Below are positions 1 to 6,335 of a DNA stretch of 32,227 nucleotides, one piece after another. A model generated the notes under the pieces. It was not told the DNA's origin. It made no database searches and worked only from the letters and a program-made list of their open reading frames with translations. The translations under genes were made by a program, and so were the position numbers. Numbering within the stretch: the first letter of the stretch is position 1; the number at the start of each line of letters is the position of its first letter. Origin of the DNA: a virus. The stretch covers positions 1-32,227 of IMG/VR virus record IMGVR_UViG_3300031963_000594; one strand, given 5' to 3'.

Positions 1-1
1 C

Positions 2-376
2 GCCGACGCCGCAGCCGAGGCTATCGCCTGCAGCTTTCACAACCTGCCCGCCGGCCACGTCCCGACGTATCACGAGAAAGAGCAAACATCCGGAGGCTAC
101 GCGGCGGAATCGTGGACGACCAACTACCTCACCATCCACCCGCACGAAATCGACCACGAGCACGCCGACCAGCTACCGCCGTTCGTCGCCGCGATTCTGT
201 GGAACGTCCGCCCCTACGCGTCCAACGACGCCCGCCGGACCCCGACTGTGAGCGTGGCCGCTTTCATCACGCCGACCGGCGGCCGCCTGGCCCGCACCAT
301 GACTACCGAAACTGCCGCGGCCATCGAAGCCGAAACCGCCGAGCTGCTTGAGGGATTTAGCCCGCGTGCCCGCTGA
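2..376 (+). CDS. Unknown phage protein, C-terminal part
   Basis: An open frame enters from the left edge and stops at TGA 374-376, giving the last 124 residues of a protein whose start lies outside the window. GC-rich third codon positions support this frame over the alternatives. The sequence has a conserved-looking core (PFVAAILWNVRPYASNDA, about residues 60-77 of the visible part) and then a hydrophilic tail rich in Ala, Glu and Thr. I see no membrane segment and no motif I recognise. It is the first gene of the plus-strand cluster that also carries the Prim-Pol domain, so an early function is plausible but not shown. Confidence 0.6.
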   Translation, partial: ADAAAEAIACSFHNLPAGHVPTYHEKEQTSGGYAAESWTTNYLTIHPHEIDHEHADQLPPFVAAILWNVRPYASNDARRTPTVSVAAFITPTGGRLARTMTTETAAAIEAETAELLEGFSPRAR

Positions 377-483
377 CCCGGCCGCCCCCACGCCGGCCCC
401 GGCATCCGCCGCGGCCGGCCAGGGGGATGCCGGCGACAACCGCCGACCAGCCCAAAGCAACCACCACCGAGGAAACCGCGACC

Positions 484-732
484 ATGGAAAACGCAACCAA
501 AGAACAGAGCGCCGAACGTGATTCAGCCGCATCATTTTGGGCGGCCCAATGGGGGTGCAATGCCATTTACAAAGACGTGCCGATCGGCGGAGTTTTTAGG
601 TATCGAGCAAGCCCGCCCGGAGAGTTTTTTGTGAAGGAAAAAAATGGCTTCCGAACAATTCAAGGAGGAGCACCCACCGGAAGATTGTGGAAAACAGGAC
701 AGCGCACAGCGGTTGTTTGGTCCCGAGGATAG
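484..732 (+). CDS. Small hypothetical phage protein
   Basis: This encodes 82 residues. The frame is open from ATG 427, but ATG 484 is preferred because it follows a GAGGAA Shine-Dalgarno at 470-475 with about 8 bases of spacing; ATG 427 would add 19 low-complexity residues. After a charged N-terminus comes a compact region with KDVPIGGVFRY, FFVKEKNGFRTI and TGQRTAVVWS. This alternation of short beta strands and turns is typical of small single-domain phage proteins whose function is unknown. Part of the N-terminal coding region is more AT-rich than the neighbours. Function cannot be assigned. Confidence 0.6.
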   Translation: MENATKEQSAERDSAASFWAAQWGCNAIYKDVPIGGVFRYRASPPGEFFVKEKNGFRTIQGGAPTGRLWKTGQRTAVVWSRG

Positions 733-799
733 CCGACCTGCCCGCACCCCACGGCGACAGCGGCCGCGGGGAGACGGGCCGGCCGACCGCCGGCCAGCC

Positions 800-826
800 C
801 CACCACCACCACCACCACCACCACCA
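800..826 (+). repeat. CCA trinucleotide repeat, nine units
   Basis: Nine uninterrupted CCA units lie directly in front of the GAGGAG Shine-Dalgarno (832-837) of the gene that starts at 846. In the frame of that gene the run would read as nine histidines if translation began upstream at ATG 687, but that start overlaps the previous gene and has no better ribosome site. I treat it as non-coding leader. Confidence 0.85.
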
Positions 827-845
827 CCCCCGAGGAGCCCCGCCG

Positions 846-1124
846 ATGAGCCCGACCGACCCGACGCTTTGGATGGATCACCCGCAGGCGACCAAGCATA
901 TCGACCACGCGGCATACCCCAGGCTTTGCCGGACACGATCCGACGCCGAGCTGCTCTATGTCATCGCCGACTGCCAGGCCACGCTTTCCGCATGGCCCGA
1001 CCAGCCCAACCACGGCTACTATGCCGACGAAATCAACTACTGTGCCGACGAGCTGGCCCGCCGCCGCCGAGGCGGTCGCCGGGCCAGCCCGGCCGCGGCC
1101 TGCACCGCCGAGGTGCTCGATTGA
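846..1124 (+). CDS. Small hypothetical phage protein
   Basis: This encodes 92 residues from ATG 846, behind a clear GAGGAG site with 8 bases of spacing. The middle of the protein (RTRSDAELLYVIADCQATL, then GYYADEINYCADELARRRR) looks like two amphipathic helices with conserved aromatic and acidic positions. The tail is basic (RRRRGGRRAS) and could touch nucleic acid, which is inference only. The frame stays open upstream through the CCA repeat to ATG 687, but that start lies inside the preceding gene. It is followed by a block of 19-bp tandem repeats before the helix-turn-helix genes. Function unknown. Confidence 0.65.
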   Translation: MSPTDPTLWMDHPQATKHIDHAAYPRLCRTRSDAELLYVIADCQATLSAWPDQPNHGYYADEINYCADELARRRRGGRRASPAAACTAEVLD

Positions 1125-1139
1125 CCGCCGGCCGGCAAG

Positions 1140-1215
1140 TCGCCGAGGCAGCCGGATACCGCCGAGGCAGCCCAATACCGCCGAGGCAGCGAAATACCGC
1201 CGAGGAGCCTTGACC
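1140..1215 (+). repeat. 19-bp tandem repeats carrying a ribosome-binding core
   Basis: There are four successive units of 19 bp, starting at 1140, 1159, 1178 and 1197, each built on CCGCCGAGGCAGCC followed by a short variable spacer ending in ATA. The last unit changes to CCGCCGAGGAGCC, a good Shine-Dalgarno. Further single copies lie at 1471-1485, directly before the GTG start of the second helix-turn-helix gene, and at 1772-1785, before the Prim-Pol gene (TACCGCCGAGGAGC). The repeat therefore travels with translation starts in this cluster. Confidence 0.85.
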
Positions 1216-1243
1216 CTATGCCACGAACGGCAATACTACCGCC

Positions 1244-1465
1244 ATGCCCAAAGTTGACCCTGCCCTTTACTGCTCGATCCAGACCGCGGCCCGCATCATG
1301 GGGCTTTCGCGGCAGCATGTTCACCATTTGCTGCGCAATGGTCGCCTGCGTTGCATCGACATTGAGGGGTATCGGTTCCCGCTCCGTGCCGATTGCGAGA
1401 AATACGAGCGCGACCCGACGCAGCCCGGCCGGCCCCGCACCAAGGCGGCCGACGGCAGGGATTGA
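1244..1465 (+). CDS. Small helix-turn-helix DNA-binding protein (excisionase/MerR-like)
   Basis: This encodes 73 residues. Residues 10-50 (SIQTAARIMGLSRQHVHHLL, then RNGRL and the YRFPL wing) match the winged helix-turn-helix form found in excisionases and small phage regulators (HTH_17 type): a short helix, a turn with GLS, a recognition helix, then a beta wing. The tail is basic and proline-rich. An in-frame TGA at 1211 forces the start to lie after it, and ATG 1244 is the only good choice although it has no Shine-Dalgarno. A better ribosome site (1202-1207) faces ATG 1218 in another frame. The role is probably transcription control or DNA-architectural; the target is unknown. Confidence 0.7.
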   Translation: MPKVDPALYCSIQTAARIMGLSRQHVHHLLRNGRLRCIDIEGYRFPLRADCEKYERDPTQPGRPRTKAADGRD

Positions 1466-1485
1466 AATATGCCGCCGAGGCAGCC

Positions 1486-1731
1486 GTGAAGATCGAAACG
1501 ACCCTATACGTCCGCGTGGGCACCGCCGCGGCCCTTGCCGACGTGTCCCGGTTTTGGATGCTGCAGCACGTCAAGGCCGGAAAAATCCCAGGCGTCGCAA
1601 TCGACGGCCAATGGTTTGTCCTCCGGTCCGCCGCCCAGGCATTTTCGAGGCACCCCACGGCCGGCAGGCCCGCCAGCCCGGCTACGCTCGCGAAACGGGC
1701 CCAGGCCCGTCGCCGGATCGCAAAGAAATGA
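1486..1731 (+). CDS. Second small helix-turn-helix protein
   Basis: This encodes 81 residues from GTG 1486, chosen because the GAGG of a copy of the 19-bp repeat unit (1471-1485) lies 5 bases upstream. Residues 10-50 (VGTAAALADVSRFWMLQHV, KAGKIPGVAIDGQWFVL) follow the same helix-turn-helix plus wing plan as the preceding gene, with a DGQWFV strand typical of excisionase-like proteins. The C-terminus is strongly basic (AKRAQARRRIAKK). It shares architecture but little sequence with its neighbour, so the two may be old paralogues. It is likely a DNA-binding regulator or excisionase, although no integrase is visible in the window to support recombination. Confidence 0.7.
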   Translation: MKIETTLYVRVGTAAALADVSRFWMLQHVKAGKIPGVAIDGQWFVLRSAAQAFSRHPTAGRPASPATLAKRAQARRRIAKK

Positions 1732-1791
1732 TTCTCGCTTGCCGATGTATTGCCGGTCGCATATAACCCTTTACCGCCGAGGAGCTTGCCG

Positions 1792-2283
1792 ATGCACGAG
1801 ATCGAATGCCTTGCCGATGCCGGCTGCCAGTTTGTCCGTGTCGCACGCGGTGAAAAGCGCCCGCTCGGTGCGGGCTGGCAGCACCGAGGCACTTCCGACG
1901 CCGCCGAGGTAGCCCGGTGGCTGGCGGCCGGCTCCAACGTGGGCCTGTTGCTCGGGCCGGCATCCGGAGTGGTGGACGTGGAATTTGATACCGCCGAGGG
2001 GCTGGAGCAACTCTCGGCCTTCGGCGTGCTCGACGTGCCGACCCCCTCGTGGCGTTCTGCCCGCGGCGAGCACCGGCTTTTCCGCTGGGAGCCGTGGATG
2101 CCGGCCGCGGCTGTCATCAAGGCCGAGGCACTGGAGATTCGGCTTGGCGGCCGGGCGGCGCAGAGCGTGCTGCCGCCTTCCACGCATCCGACCGGCGCGG
2201 CCTACGAATGGATTGCTCGTCCGCAGGAGGTTGCCGTGGCGGCGTTCCCTGCTCAACTCATGGCACGGGAGGCTATGACGTGA
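1792..2283 (+). CDS. Stand-alone Prim-Pol (bifunctional primase/polymerase N-terminal) domain
   Basis: This encodes 163 residues from ATG 1792 behind TACCGCCGAGGAGC. It matches the Prim-Pol domain of archaeo-eukaryotic-type primases: an N-terminal GCQFVRVARGEKRPLGAGW segment, the acidic strand VVDVEFD (about residues 60-66), which supplies the metal-binding acidic residues, and GEHRLFRW (about residues 92-99), which carries the nucleotide-binding His. Larger phage primases join this domain to a helicase; here the gene stops after it. The protein would act in the cytoplasm in phage DNA replication. A partner helicase may lie outside the window. The 3' end overlaps the next gene by GTGA. Confidence 0.75.
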   Translation: MHEIECLADAGCQFVRVARGEKRPLGAGWQHRGTSDAAEVARWLAAGSNVGLLLGPASGVVDVEFDTAEGLEQLSAFGVLDVPTPSWRSARGEHRLFRWEPWMPAAAVIKAEALEIRLGGRAAQSVLPPSTHPTGAAYEWIARPQEVAVAAFPAQLMAREAMT

Positions 2284-2591
2284 TAAACGGATTCGACGGC
2301 GACGACGAAAAGACGTGCGAAAACTGCCGGTTTTACGCATTGAACTACCACAAAACCGGCGGCGAATGTCACAGGTACGCCCCTCGCCCGCGAGCGACGA
2401 TAGACGACGGCTACAGGCACGTCGTGGATTGTCATTTCCCCTACATGAGCGGTGACGATTGGTGCGGCGAGTTTGAGCCACACCCTCTTTCGTCAGAGCA
2501 AAGGGCTGCGCAGCGAAAGTGTCACGAGGATTTCGTCGCGAAACTGGAAAGAGAGCGAGAGCGCAAACAGTCGCCGGATACTGCACCATGA
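2280..2591 (+). CDS. Four-cysteine, probably zinc-binding small phage protein
   Basis: This encodes 103 residues. The start is GTG 2280, which overlaps the stop of the Prim-Pol gene (GTGA) and follows a GGGAGG site at 2267-2272. Residues 12-60 hold CENCRFY, GECHRYAPRP, a VDCHFPYM segment and DDWCGEFEP. This spacing of cysteines, ending in a WCGEF signature, is seen in many small phage proteins and probably forms a zinc or structural metal site. The C-terminus is a charged helix (LERERERK). The function of the family is not known; the coupling to the Prim-Pol gene suggests shared timing. Confidence 0.7.
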   Translation: MINGFDGDDEKTCENCRFYALNYHKTGGECHRYAPRPRATIDDGYRHVVDCHFPYMSGDDWCGEFEPHPLSSEQRAAQRKCHEDFVAKLERERERKQSPDTAP

Positions 2592-2722
2592 CGCGCCCAA
2601 ACTGGCCCGCAATTATGCACGCCTTGGTGTTGGTCCGGCTCGGGCAAGAGCTCGGCACCGACGGCGAACTCGCCCGCGGCGTGCATGCCGTCATCGAAAT
2701 ACTACTGGCCGTGCTCCGGTGA
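2588..2722 (+). CDS. 44-residue hypothetical protein, last gene of the plus-strand cluster
   Basis: ATG 2588 overlaps the preceding stop as ATGA. The protein is one predicted helical hairpin (MHALVLVRLGQELGTDGELA, then VHAVIEILLAVLR) with hydrophobic faces and no clear signal peptide. Small size lowers certainty, but the overlap with its neighbour and GC-rich third positions favour a real gene. Its 3' end runs 21 bp into the 3' end of the convergent minus-strand gene. Function unknown. Confidence 0.55.
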   Translation: MTRPNWPAIMHALVLVRLGQELGTDGELARGVHAVIEILLAVLR

Positions 2723-3070
2723 CGCCGCGAGCTGGCGGGACGTGCGGCGCAGGTAGTCGCGCCACGCATCGGACCGGTCCCAGCGTTCGAGGCACACGGC
2801 GGCGATGCCAGACACCGTGCCGGCGAGCAGCAGCTTCCAGAGCGGCCCCACTCCGCAGAGCAGTTCGTACTCCTCGCGGACGCGGGCTCGGCAGAGGGCC
2901 ATCGCATGCCGCCTCGCCGGAACGCTTCTGCCGGCCTCGTCCAGATGGCGGCACGGCCAGTTCCGCAGGACGACGCGAGTTATGAGGGCGAACCGGCGTT
3001 CGCCGAGGGTGGCGACGCGTCCGGGCATGAGCCGCCGCAGCTCACGCTCGATCGGCTCCAAGTCAGCCAC
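2702..3070 (-). CDS. Hypothetical protein with one membrane segment, end of the late operon
   Basis: This encodes 122 residues from GTG 3070, which follows GAGGGGG with 5 bases of spacing. The N-terminal half is basic and cytoplasmic in character (RRLMPGRVATLGERRFALIT). A hydrophobic stretch near residues 75-96 (GPLWKLLLAGTVSGIAAVCL) could be a membrane helix, followed by an Arg- and Trp-containing tail. It is the last gene of the long minus-strand run and lies next to other small membrane proteins, so a role in lysis or envelope interaction is possible. I do not recognise the family. Confidence 0.6.
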   Translation of the reverse strand: MADLEPIERELRRLMPGRVATLGERRFALITRVVLRNWPCRHLDEAGRSVPARRHAMALCRARVREEYELLCGVGPLWKLLLAGTVSGIAAVCLERWDRSDAWRDYLRRTSRQLAASPEHGQ

Positions 3071-3080
3071 GGCCGCCCCC

Positions 3081-3326
3081 TCAACGCTTACACTGGCCGT
3101 CGGGGCAGCCGTTGCACGCCTGGCACTTCCAGCGGGCTCCGTTCTTGACCGTGAACCCCTTACCGTCGCACGCCTGGCACCGGCGGCGGGCGGGCCGGTC
3201 CGGCTCCATCGAGGCCCGGGCGAGCGTCACCGCGGCCGCGGCCGCCGGCCGCTCACGCTCGATCGCGTTCGGCTCGGCAGACAGCCAGACCATGAATCCG
3301 ACGATCCAGTGCCAGATCGCTTTCAT
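3081..3326 (-). CDS. Membrane-anchored DnaJ-type zinc-finger protein
   Basis: This encodes 81 residues. ATG 3326 overlaps the stop of the upstream gene as ATGA and has GAGAGG upstream. Residues 4-18 (IWHWIVGFMVWLSAE) are a likely short membrane helix. The C-terminal third holds CQACDGKGF and CQACNGCPDGQC, two CxxCxG-type motifs as in the DnaJ central zinc domain, which probably bind one zinc ion. In cells such motifs bind unfolded proteins or serve as structural ribbons. No J domain is present. Position in the putative lysis/envelope block suggests a membrane-bound late function, which is inference. Confidence 0.65.
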   Translation of the reverse strand: MKAIWHWIVGFMVWLSAEPNAIERERPAAAAAVTLARASMEPDRPARRRCQACDGKGFTVKNGARWKCQACNGCPDGQCKR

Positions 3327-3580
3327 TCCGGCCTCTCCGTGAAGGTCCGCCAGACCCAAATGGCGCCGGCGGCACCGGCCACCGACCACAGCAGGCCGGC
3401 CGGACGGTATCCGCCACCGCTCAGGGACGACTCCAGAGCCCCGCCGGCCACCGACCCGACCACGCCGCAGGCGATGGTTTCAAGGCCGGTAGCCTTGCCG
3501 CCTGACCGGATCGGCAGCAGCCAATTTCCGACCGCTCCGGCAACCCACCCAAAAATGATCCAGCCGAGGAGCCCAAGCAT
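3323..3580 (-). CDS. GlsB/YeaQ/YmgE-type small membrane protein
   Basis: This encodes 85 residues from ATG 3580, which overlaps the previous stop (TGATG). The N-terminus MLGLLGWIIFGWVAGAVGNW followed by a second glycine-rich helix (ETIACGVVGSVAGGALE) and a third hydrophobic segment fits the GlsB/YeaQ/YmgE (transglycosylase-associated protein) family of three-helix envelope stress proteins. Their biochemical function is poorly known; they are inner-membrane proteins induced by envelope stress. In this lysis-like neighbourhood the protein could act as a holin-like pore or protect the membrane. The assignment rests on hydropathy and glycine pattern. Confidence 0.6.
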   Translation of the reverse strand: MLGLLGWIIFGWVAGAVGNWLLPIRSGGKATGLETIACGVVGSVAGGALESSLSGGGYRPAGLLWSVAGAAGAIWVWRTFTERPE

Positions 3581-3849
3581 CACCACCCCCGCCTGTTGTC
3601 GAGTGTCGCGTATCCGTCGCTCCCGATGGACGCCTGGACGACCGGCCGCTCGGCCGTCGGGTTTCGCTCGGCCACGAGCGCGATCCACAGGAACGTCTTT
3701 GCCGCACGGGCAAGAAACTTGAGGACCGGGCGAGGCTTGGCCGGTGCCCACGGGTGCGGGGCCGGGCCACTGCCGGAGGCGAACGAGCCGAGGAGCATCC
3801 CGGCCACGAGCAGCACCGCCGCGCCGGCAATCAGCTTGCGATTGGTCAT
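3580..3849 (-). CDS. Small protein with N-terminal membrane anchor or signal peptide
   Basis: This encodes 89 residues from ATG 3849, which overlaps the stop of the protease gene (ATGA). Residues 1-26 (MTNRKLIAGAAVLLVAGMLLGS) form a positively charged start plus a hydrophobic core, so the protein is exported or anchored. No lipobox cysteine is present. The proline-rich stretch PAPHPWAPAKPRPV follows, then a second short hydrophobic segment (FLWIALVAERN). It sits between a papain-like protease and a GlsB-like membrane protein. A spanin-like or lysis-accessory role is possible but not demonstrated by any motif. Confidence 0.55.
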   Translation of the reverse strand: MTNRKLIAGAAVLLVAGMLLGSFASGSGPAPHPWAPAKPRPVLKFLARAAKTFLWIALVAERNPTAERPVVQASIGSDGYATLDNRRGW

Positions 3850-4928
3850 CGTTGCCTCTCGAACCACACCCGGTTGTCCAGCTCACGCCACCGAAAATTT
3901 GCCCCGCCGATCGCGAAGCAGTCGCCTTGCTGCAGGGCCGCCTCAATGTCGGCCCGCGAGGCCCAAAATGACCCGTCAGGCTGGTCGCTTGGCCACTTCG
4001 GCCCGGAGCACCACCGCAGGCTCCAACTGTTCTGAATCAGGCCGCCGTCGCGCGATCTCGGATCGTCCGGCCGCTGGTGGCGGACCGCCCATACCAGCAT
4101 CGCGTGAGCCCAACTCTTGCCGCGGAGCAGAAAGCCGTCCGCATCGCGGACCGGGTTGGCCCCGTCCCATCGGCCGTACCCGACCGTCGAGCACAGCACG
4201 ACAGGCGAACCACGCTCCACGCTGGCACAGAGCTCCTGCCAGGTGAGCACCTGAGCGACGGCCGTGGCCCGCAGTTCGTGGGCCTTGGTGGCGAGCGTGC
4301 TCGGAACGCCCGTTCGCCCCCACTGCCGCGACAGGCGAATCGAATACTGCGACAGGTCGGCGTCCGGGTATGCCTCGCGAAACAGGATGCCGCCGATGCC
4401 GGCCGTCTTGCACTGGCCGCTGACCCAGCGGGCGGCCGCCGCACCGTATGAGCCGTCCCCGCCGGAATTGACCGTCAGCGGAGGCATCCGCCCGGCCGTT
4501 CGCGAGCCGCCGTAGACAGGCTCCGTGGCGACGTTGGCCGGGGGCTCGCCTTTGGCTCCCGCGACCGCCCAATCGACCGCGAGGGCCGTCTGGCAGCCAA
4601 GGCCGAACGCCATCGAGACGCACGTCCCGGCGTCTCCCTGGTCCCAACATTGCCACGGACCGCCGTACTTGGCCCGGTGAGCCTGATCGGTGAACCGATA
4701 GAGGAACGTGTCCACCCCGCGAGCCCTGTCCATCGCCTCGCGGCCGGCCTCGGCGAACGTCGGACGGTCGAGCTCAGCAAGAAACTGCCGGGTGCCGACC
4801 GGATCGGGCAGATAGCCGTACTGGCCTGCCCCGATGGGCCGTGCCGCACCAAGCAGCGCGTAGCCGACGGACGCAACAGCGATCCCGAGAAGGCCGAGGA
4901 GCAGGCCGAGGCGGACGCGTGGGCTCAC
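3846..4928 (-). CDS. Papain-like (C1A-type) cysteine protease, membrane-anchored or exported
   Basis: This encodes 360 residues from GTG 4928, which overlaps the preceding stop as GTGA; an upstream ATG (4979) would add 17 low-complexity residues inside the neighbour. Residues 5-30 form a hydrophobic signal or anchor. The catalytic cysteine lies in DQGDAGTCVSMAFG, where the Gln supplies the oxyanion hole. The later WAHAMLVWAV gives the catalytic His and IQNSWS the catalytic Asn, all in the order of peptidase family C1. The length suits a mature papain fold with a short pro-region. Placed beside holin-like genes, it may cleave envelope or host proteins during lysis. I found no cell-wall-binding repeat. 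Confidence 0.75.
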   Translation of the reverse strand: MSPRVRLGLLLGLLGIAVASVGYALLGAARPIGAGQYGYLPDPVGTRQFLAELDRPTFAEAGREAMDRARGVDTFLYRFTDQAHRAKYGGPWQCWDQGDAGTCVSMAFGLGCQTALAVDWAVAGAKGEPPANVATEPVYGGSRTAGRMPPLTVNSGGDGSYGAAAARWVSGQCKTAGIGGILFREAYPDADLSQYSIRLSRQWGRTGVPSTLATKAHELRATAVAQVLTWQELCASVERGSPVVLCSTVGYGRWDGANPVRDADGFLLRGKSWAHAMLVWAVRHQRPDDPRSRDGGLIQNSWSLRWCSGPKWPSDQPDGSFWASRADIEAALQQGDCFAIGGANFRWRELDNRVWFERQR

Positions 4929-5467
4929 TGCACGGCCTCCGCCGCGGCCTTGCTGATCTGCCGGAAGGCTTCCACCCAAGCAGACCGAGAGGCCGCCGTC
5001 AGGTTGCCGCCGGCCTTGCCTGCCTTCGCGTCAAGGAACGCCCCGATTGCCTCGCGGGCTGCCGGGTTCCGTTCGCCAAGGTGCTCGCCGGCACACCGCA
5101 GCTCCCGGGCTCGCGTGCGGAGCAGTTCGATCTGTTGGCCCGTCTTGATTGCCGGGTCCGGTTGCTGGCCGTCCCACTCCAGTTCGTCGGCCAATTCGGC
5201 CGTCAAGCCGGCCGTAATCGCTGCATCGGCCGCGCTGGTGAACTTCCCGGCGAGGGACAGGACCGACGGCACGGGTTGCGGCGGCGGCGACTCCTCGGCG
5301 CCCGGCCACGCGAACGCCACCGCCGCAGCCGCCACAAGGGCAGCCGCAGCCAGGTGCCGCGTCGAGACGGCCGGCGGATTGGCGAGCGCCACCTTCTGCG
5401 CGAGAGCCTTGATCTGATCCGCAAACGCAAACGCGCCGGCGGCGAGGATGAGCAGTAGAACGATCAT
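4925..5467 (-). CDS. Membrane protein with one or two N-terminal helices, lysis-block member
   Basis: This encodes 180 residues from ATG 5467, which overlaps the upstream stop (ATGA). Residues 1-16 (MIVLLLILAAGAFAFA) and 38-54 (HLAAAALVAAAAVAFAWPG) are hydrophobic. The rest is a soluble, helix-rich domain with Ala- and Glu-rich segments (AADAAITAGLTAELADELEW; LRTRARELRCAGEHLGE). The plan of a membrane anchor plus helical periplasmic domain resembles inner-membrane spanins or regulators of lysis, but no family signature is clear. It is translationally coupled on both sides to the holin-like gene and the protease. Confidence 0.65.
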   Translation of the reverse strand: MIVLLLILAAGAFAFADQIKALAQKVALANPPAVSTRHLAAAALVAAAAVAFAWPGAEESPPPQPVPSVLSLAGKFTSAADAAITAGLTAELADELEWDGQQPDPAIKTGQQIELLRTRARELRCAGEHLGERNPAAREAIGAFLDAKAGKAGGNLTAASRSAWVEAFRQISKAAAEAVQ

Positions 5468-5823
5468 TTGGCGGCCCTCGTGAGCGGCAGAACTTGCTCT
5501 AGGATGCCGCCGGCAATCGCGATCACGAGCGCCCGGGCGGCTGGGCGGACCACCAGCCAGAGCGGATAGGCGAGCATCGGCACGCAGCGGTCGGCAACGG
5601 CGTCGAATAGCATGCCGACGGCCTCGATCACGGCGGCACGCTTGGCTGCGCCGGTCATGCCCGTCACGGCGTCGAGCGTCTCGGCGGCCAACCGGATGAG
5701 AGCCGTGAGCAGTTCGCCAAACTCGCCCCAGGTCAGCCCGTCACTCGCCTTGGTTCGAGCCGTGTCGATGAACCACTGCACGCGCGCGTAAAGGTCTTGA
5801 ATGGTCACGCTGTTGTCGTCCAT
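5464..5823 (-). CDS. Holin-like or membrane-associated small protein
   Basis: This encodes 119 residues from ATG 5823. The N-terminal half is amphipathic and helical (IQDLYARVQWFIDTARTK; WGEFGELLTALIRLAAETL). The C-terminal half holds two hydrophobic stretches (AVGMLFDAVADRCVPMLAY; ALVIAIAGGILEQVLPL) that could cross or lie in the membrane, followed by a short positive tail. The size and position directly upstream of two lysis-like genes suggest a holin or antiholin, but the hydrophobic segments are interrupted by charged residues, so confidence is limited. Confidence 0.55.
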   Translation of the reverse strand: MDDNSVTIQDLYARVQWFIDTARTKASDGLTWGEFGELLTALIRLAAETLDAVTGMTGAAKRAAVIEAVGMLFDAVADRCVPMLAYPLWLVVRPAARALVIAIAGGILEQVLPLTRAAK

Positions 5824-5825
5824 AG

Positions 5826-6335
5826 TCAGGTGTCCGAGTAGGTGCCGACGCCGACGAGCAGGATGTCGAGTTCCACCGCCATTGCCGACGGGTTGGCGAC
5901 GTAGATCACGTCGTTCGTGTTGTTCGTGACCGTAATGCCGTCCTGGTAGTCGGCCCAGCGGTATTCGCCGCCCCGGCCGATCCGGGCGGCATAGGCCGAC
6001 GTGTCGGCCGGACCGATGACGCCCCACAGGACGTGGGCACCAGACTGCGTCGTGTTGCACACGACGAACAGCTCTTTCAGCTTGGTGAGCGACACGCTGC
6101 CGCCAAAGCCGAAGACCGTTGCCCCGAGGTCCGTCAGGTCGAACGAATACACCTGGCCGGCCGCGATCGTGACCCGGTTCCGCCACGCGGCGTTCGCCTG
6201 CCCGGAGCCAGTGCCGTTGTCCACCGTCCTCGTGACACGCAACTCCACGCTTTCGGCGGCCGACCCAAGGGCCGGAGCATCGGAGAGCGAGTAGGTCGTG
6301 CGGGCCGAGCCGCTGACGGTCAGTGTCGTTGCCAT
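5826..6335 (-). CDS. Hypothetical beta-rich protein, probably structural
   Basis: This encodes 169 residues from ATG 6335; the start overlaps the previous stop (TAATG). The sequence is rich in Thr, Val, Gly and Ser with alternating polar and hydrophobic residues (LTVSGSARTTYSL, VELRVTRTVDNGTGSG, YSFDLTDLGATVFG, YVANPSAMAVELDILLVG), the pattern of a beta-sandwich virion protein. There is no signal peptide. It could be a minor tail or head fibre protein. It lies away from the main tail module, between the nucleotide kinase and the lysis block, so a decoration or receptor role is as likely as a core structural one. Confidence 0.6.
   Translation of the reverse strand: MATTLTVSGSARTTYSLSDAPALGSAAESVELRVTRTVDNGTGSGQANAAWRNRVTIAAGQVYSFDLTDLGATVFGFGGSVSLTKLKELFVVCNTTQSGAHVLWGVIGPADTSAYAARIGRGGEYRWADYQDGITVTNNTNDVIYVANPSAMAVELDILLVGVGTYSDT

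Noticed and set aside
687-845. A translated extension with nine consecutive histidines in front of the gene at 846, resembling a His tag
   Set aside because: It would begin inside the previous gene, has no better ribosome site, and the nine codons come from a plain CCA microsatellite. The GAGGAG site just before ATG 846 explains the start.
1244-1731. Excisionase pair implying an integration module
   Set aside because: No integrase or attachment-site duplication is visible in the window, so the HTH genes are left as regulators of unknown role.
1218-1766. A 182-residue frame starting at ATG 1218 with a good GAGGAG site
   Set aside because: It overlaps two helix-turn-helix genes in another frame, its amino-acid composition (Arg, Pro, Ser) is that of a shadow frame, and third codon positions are poorer in GC.
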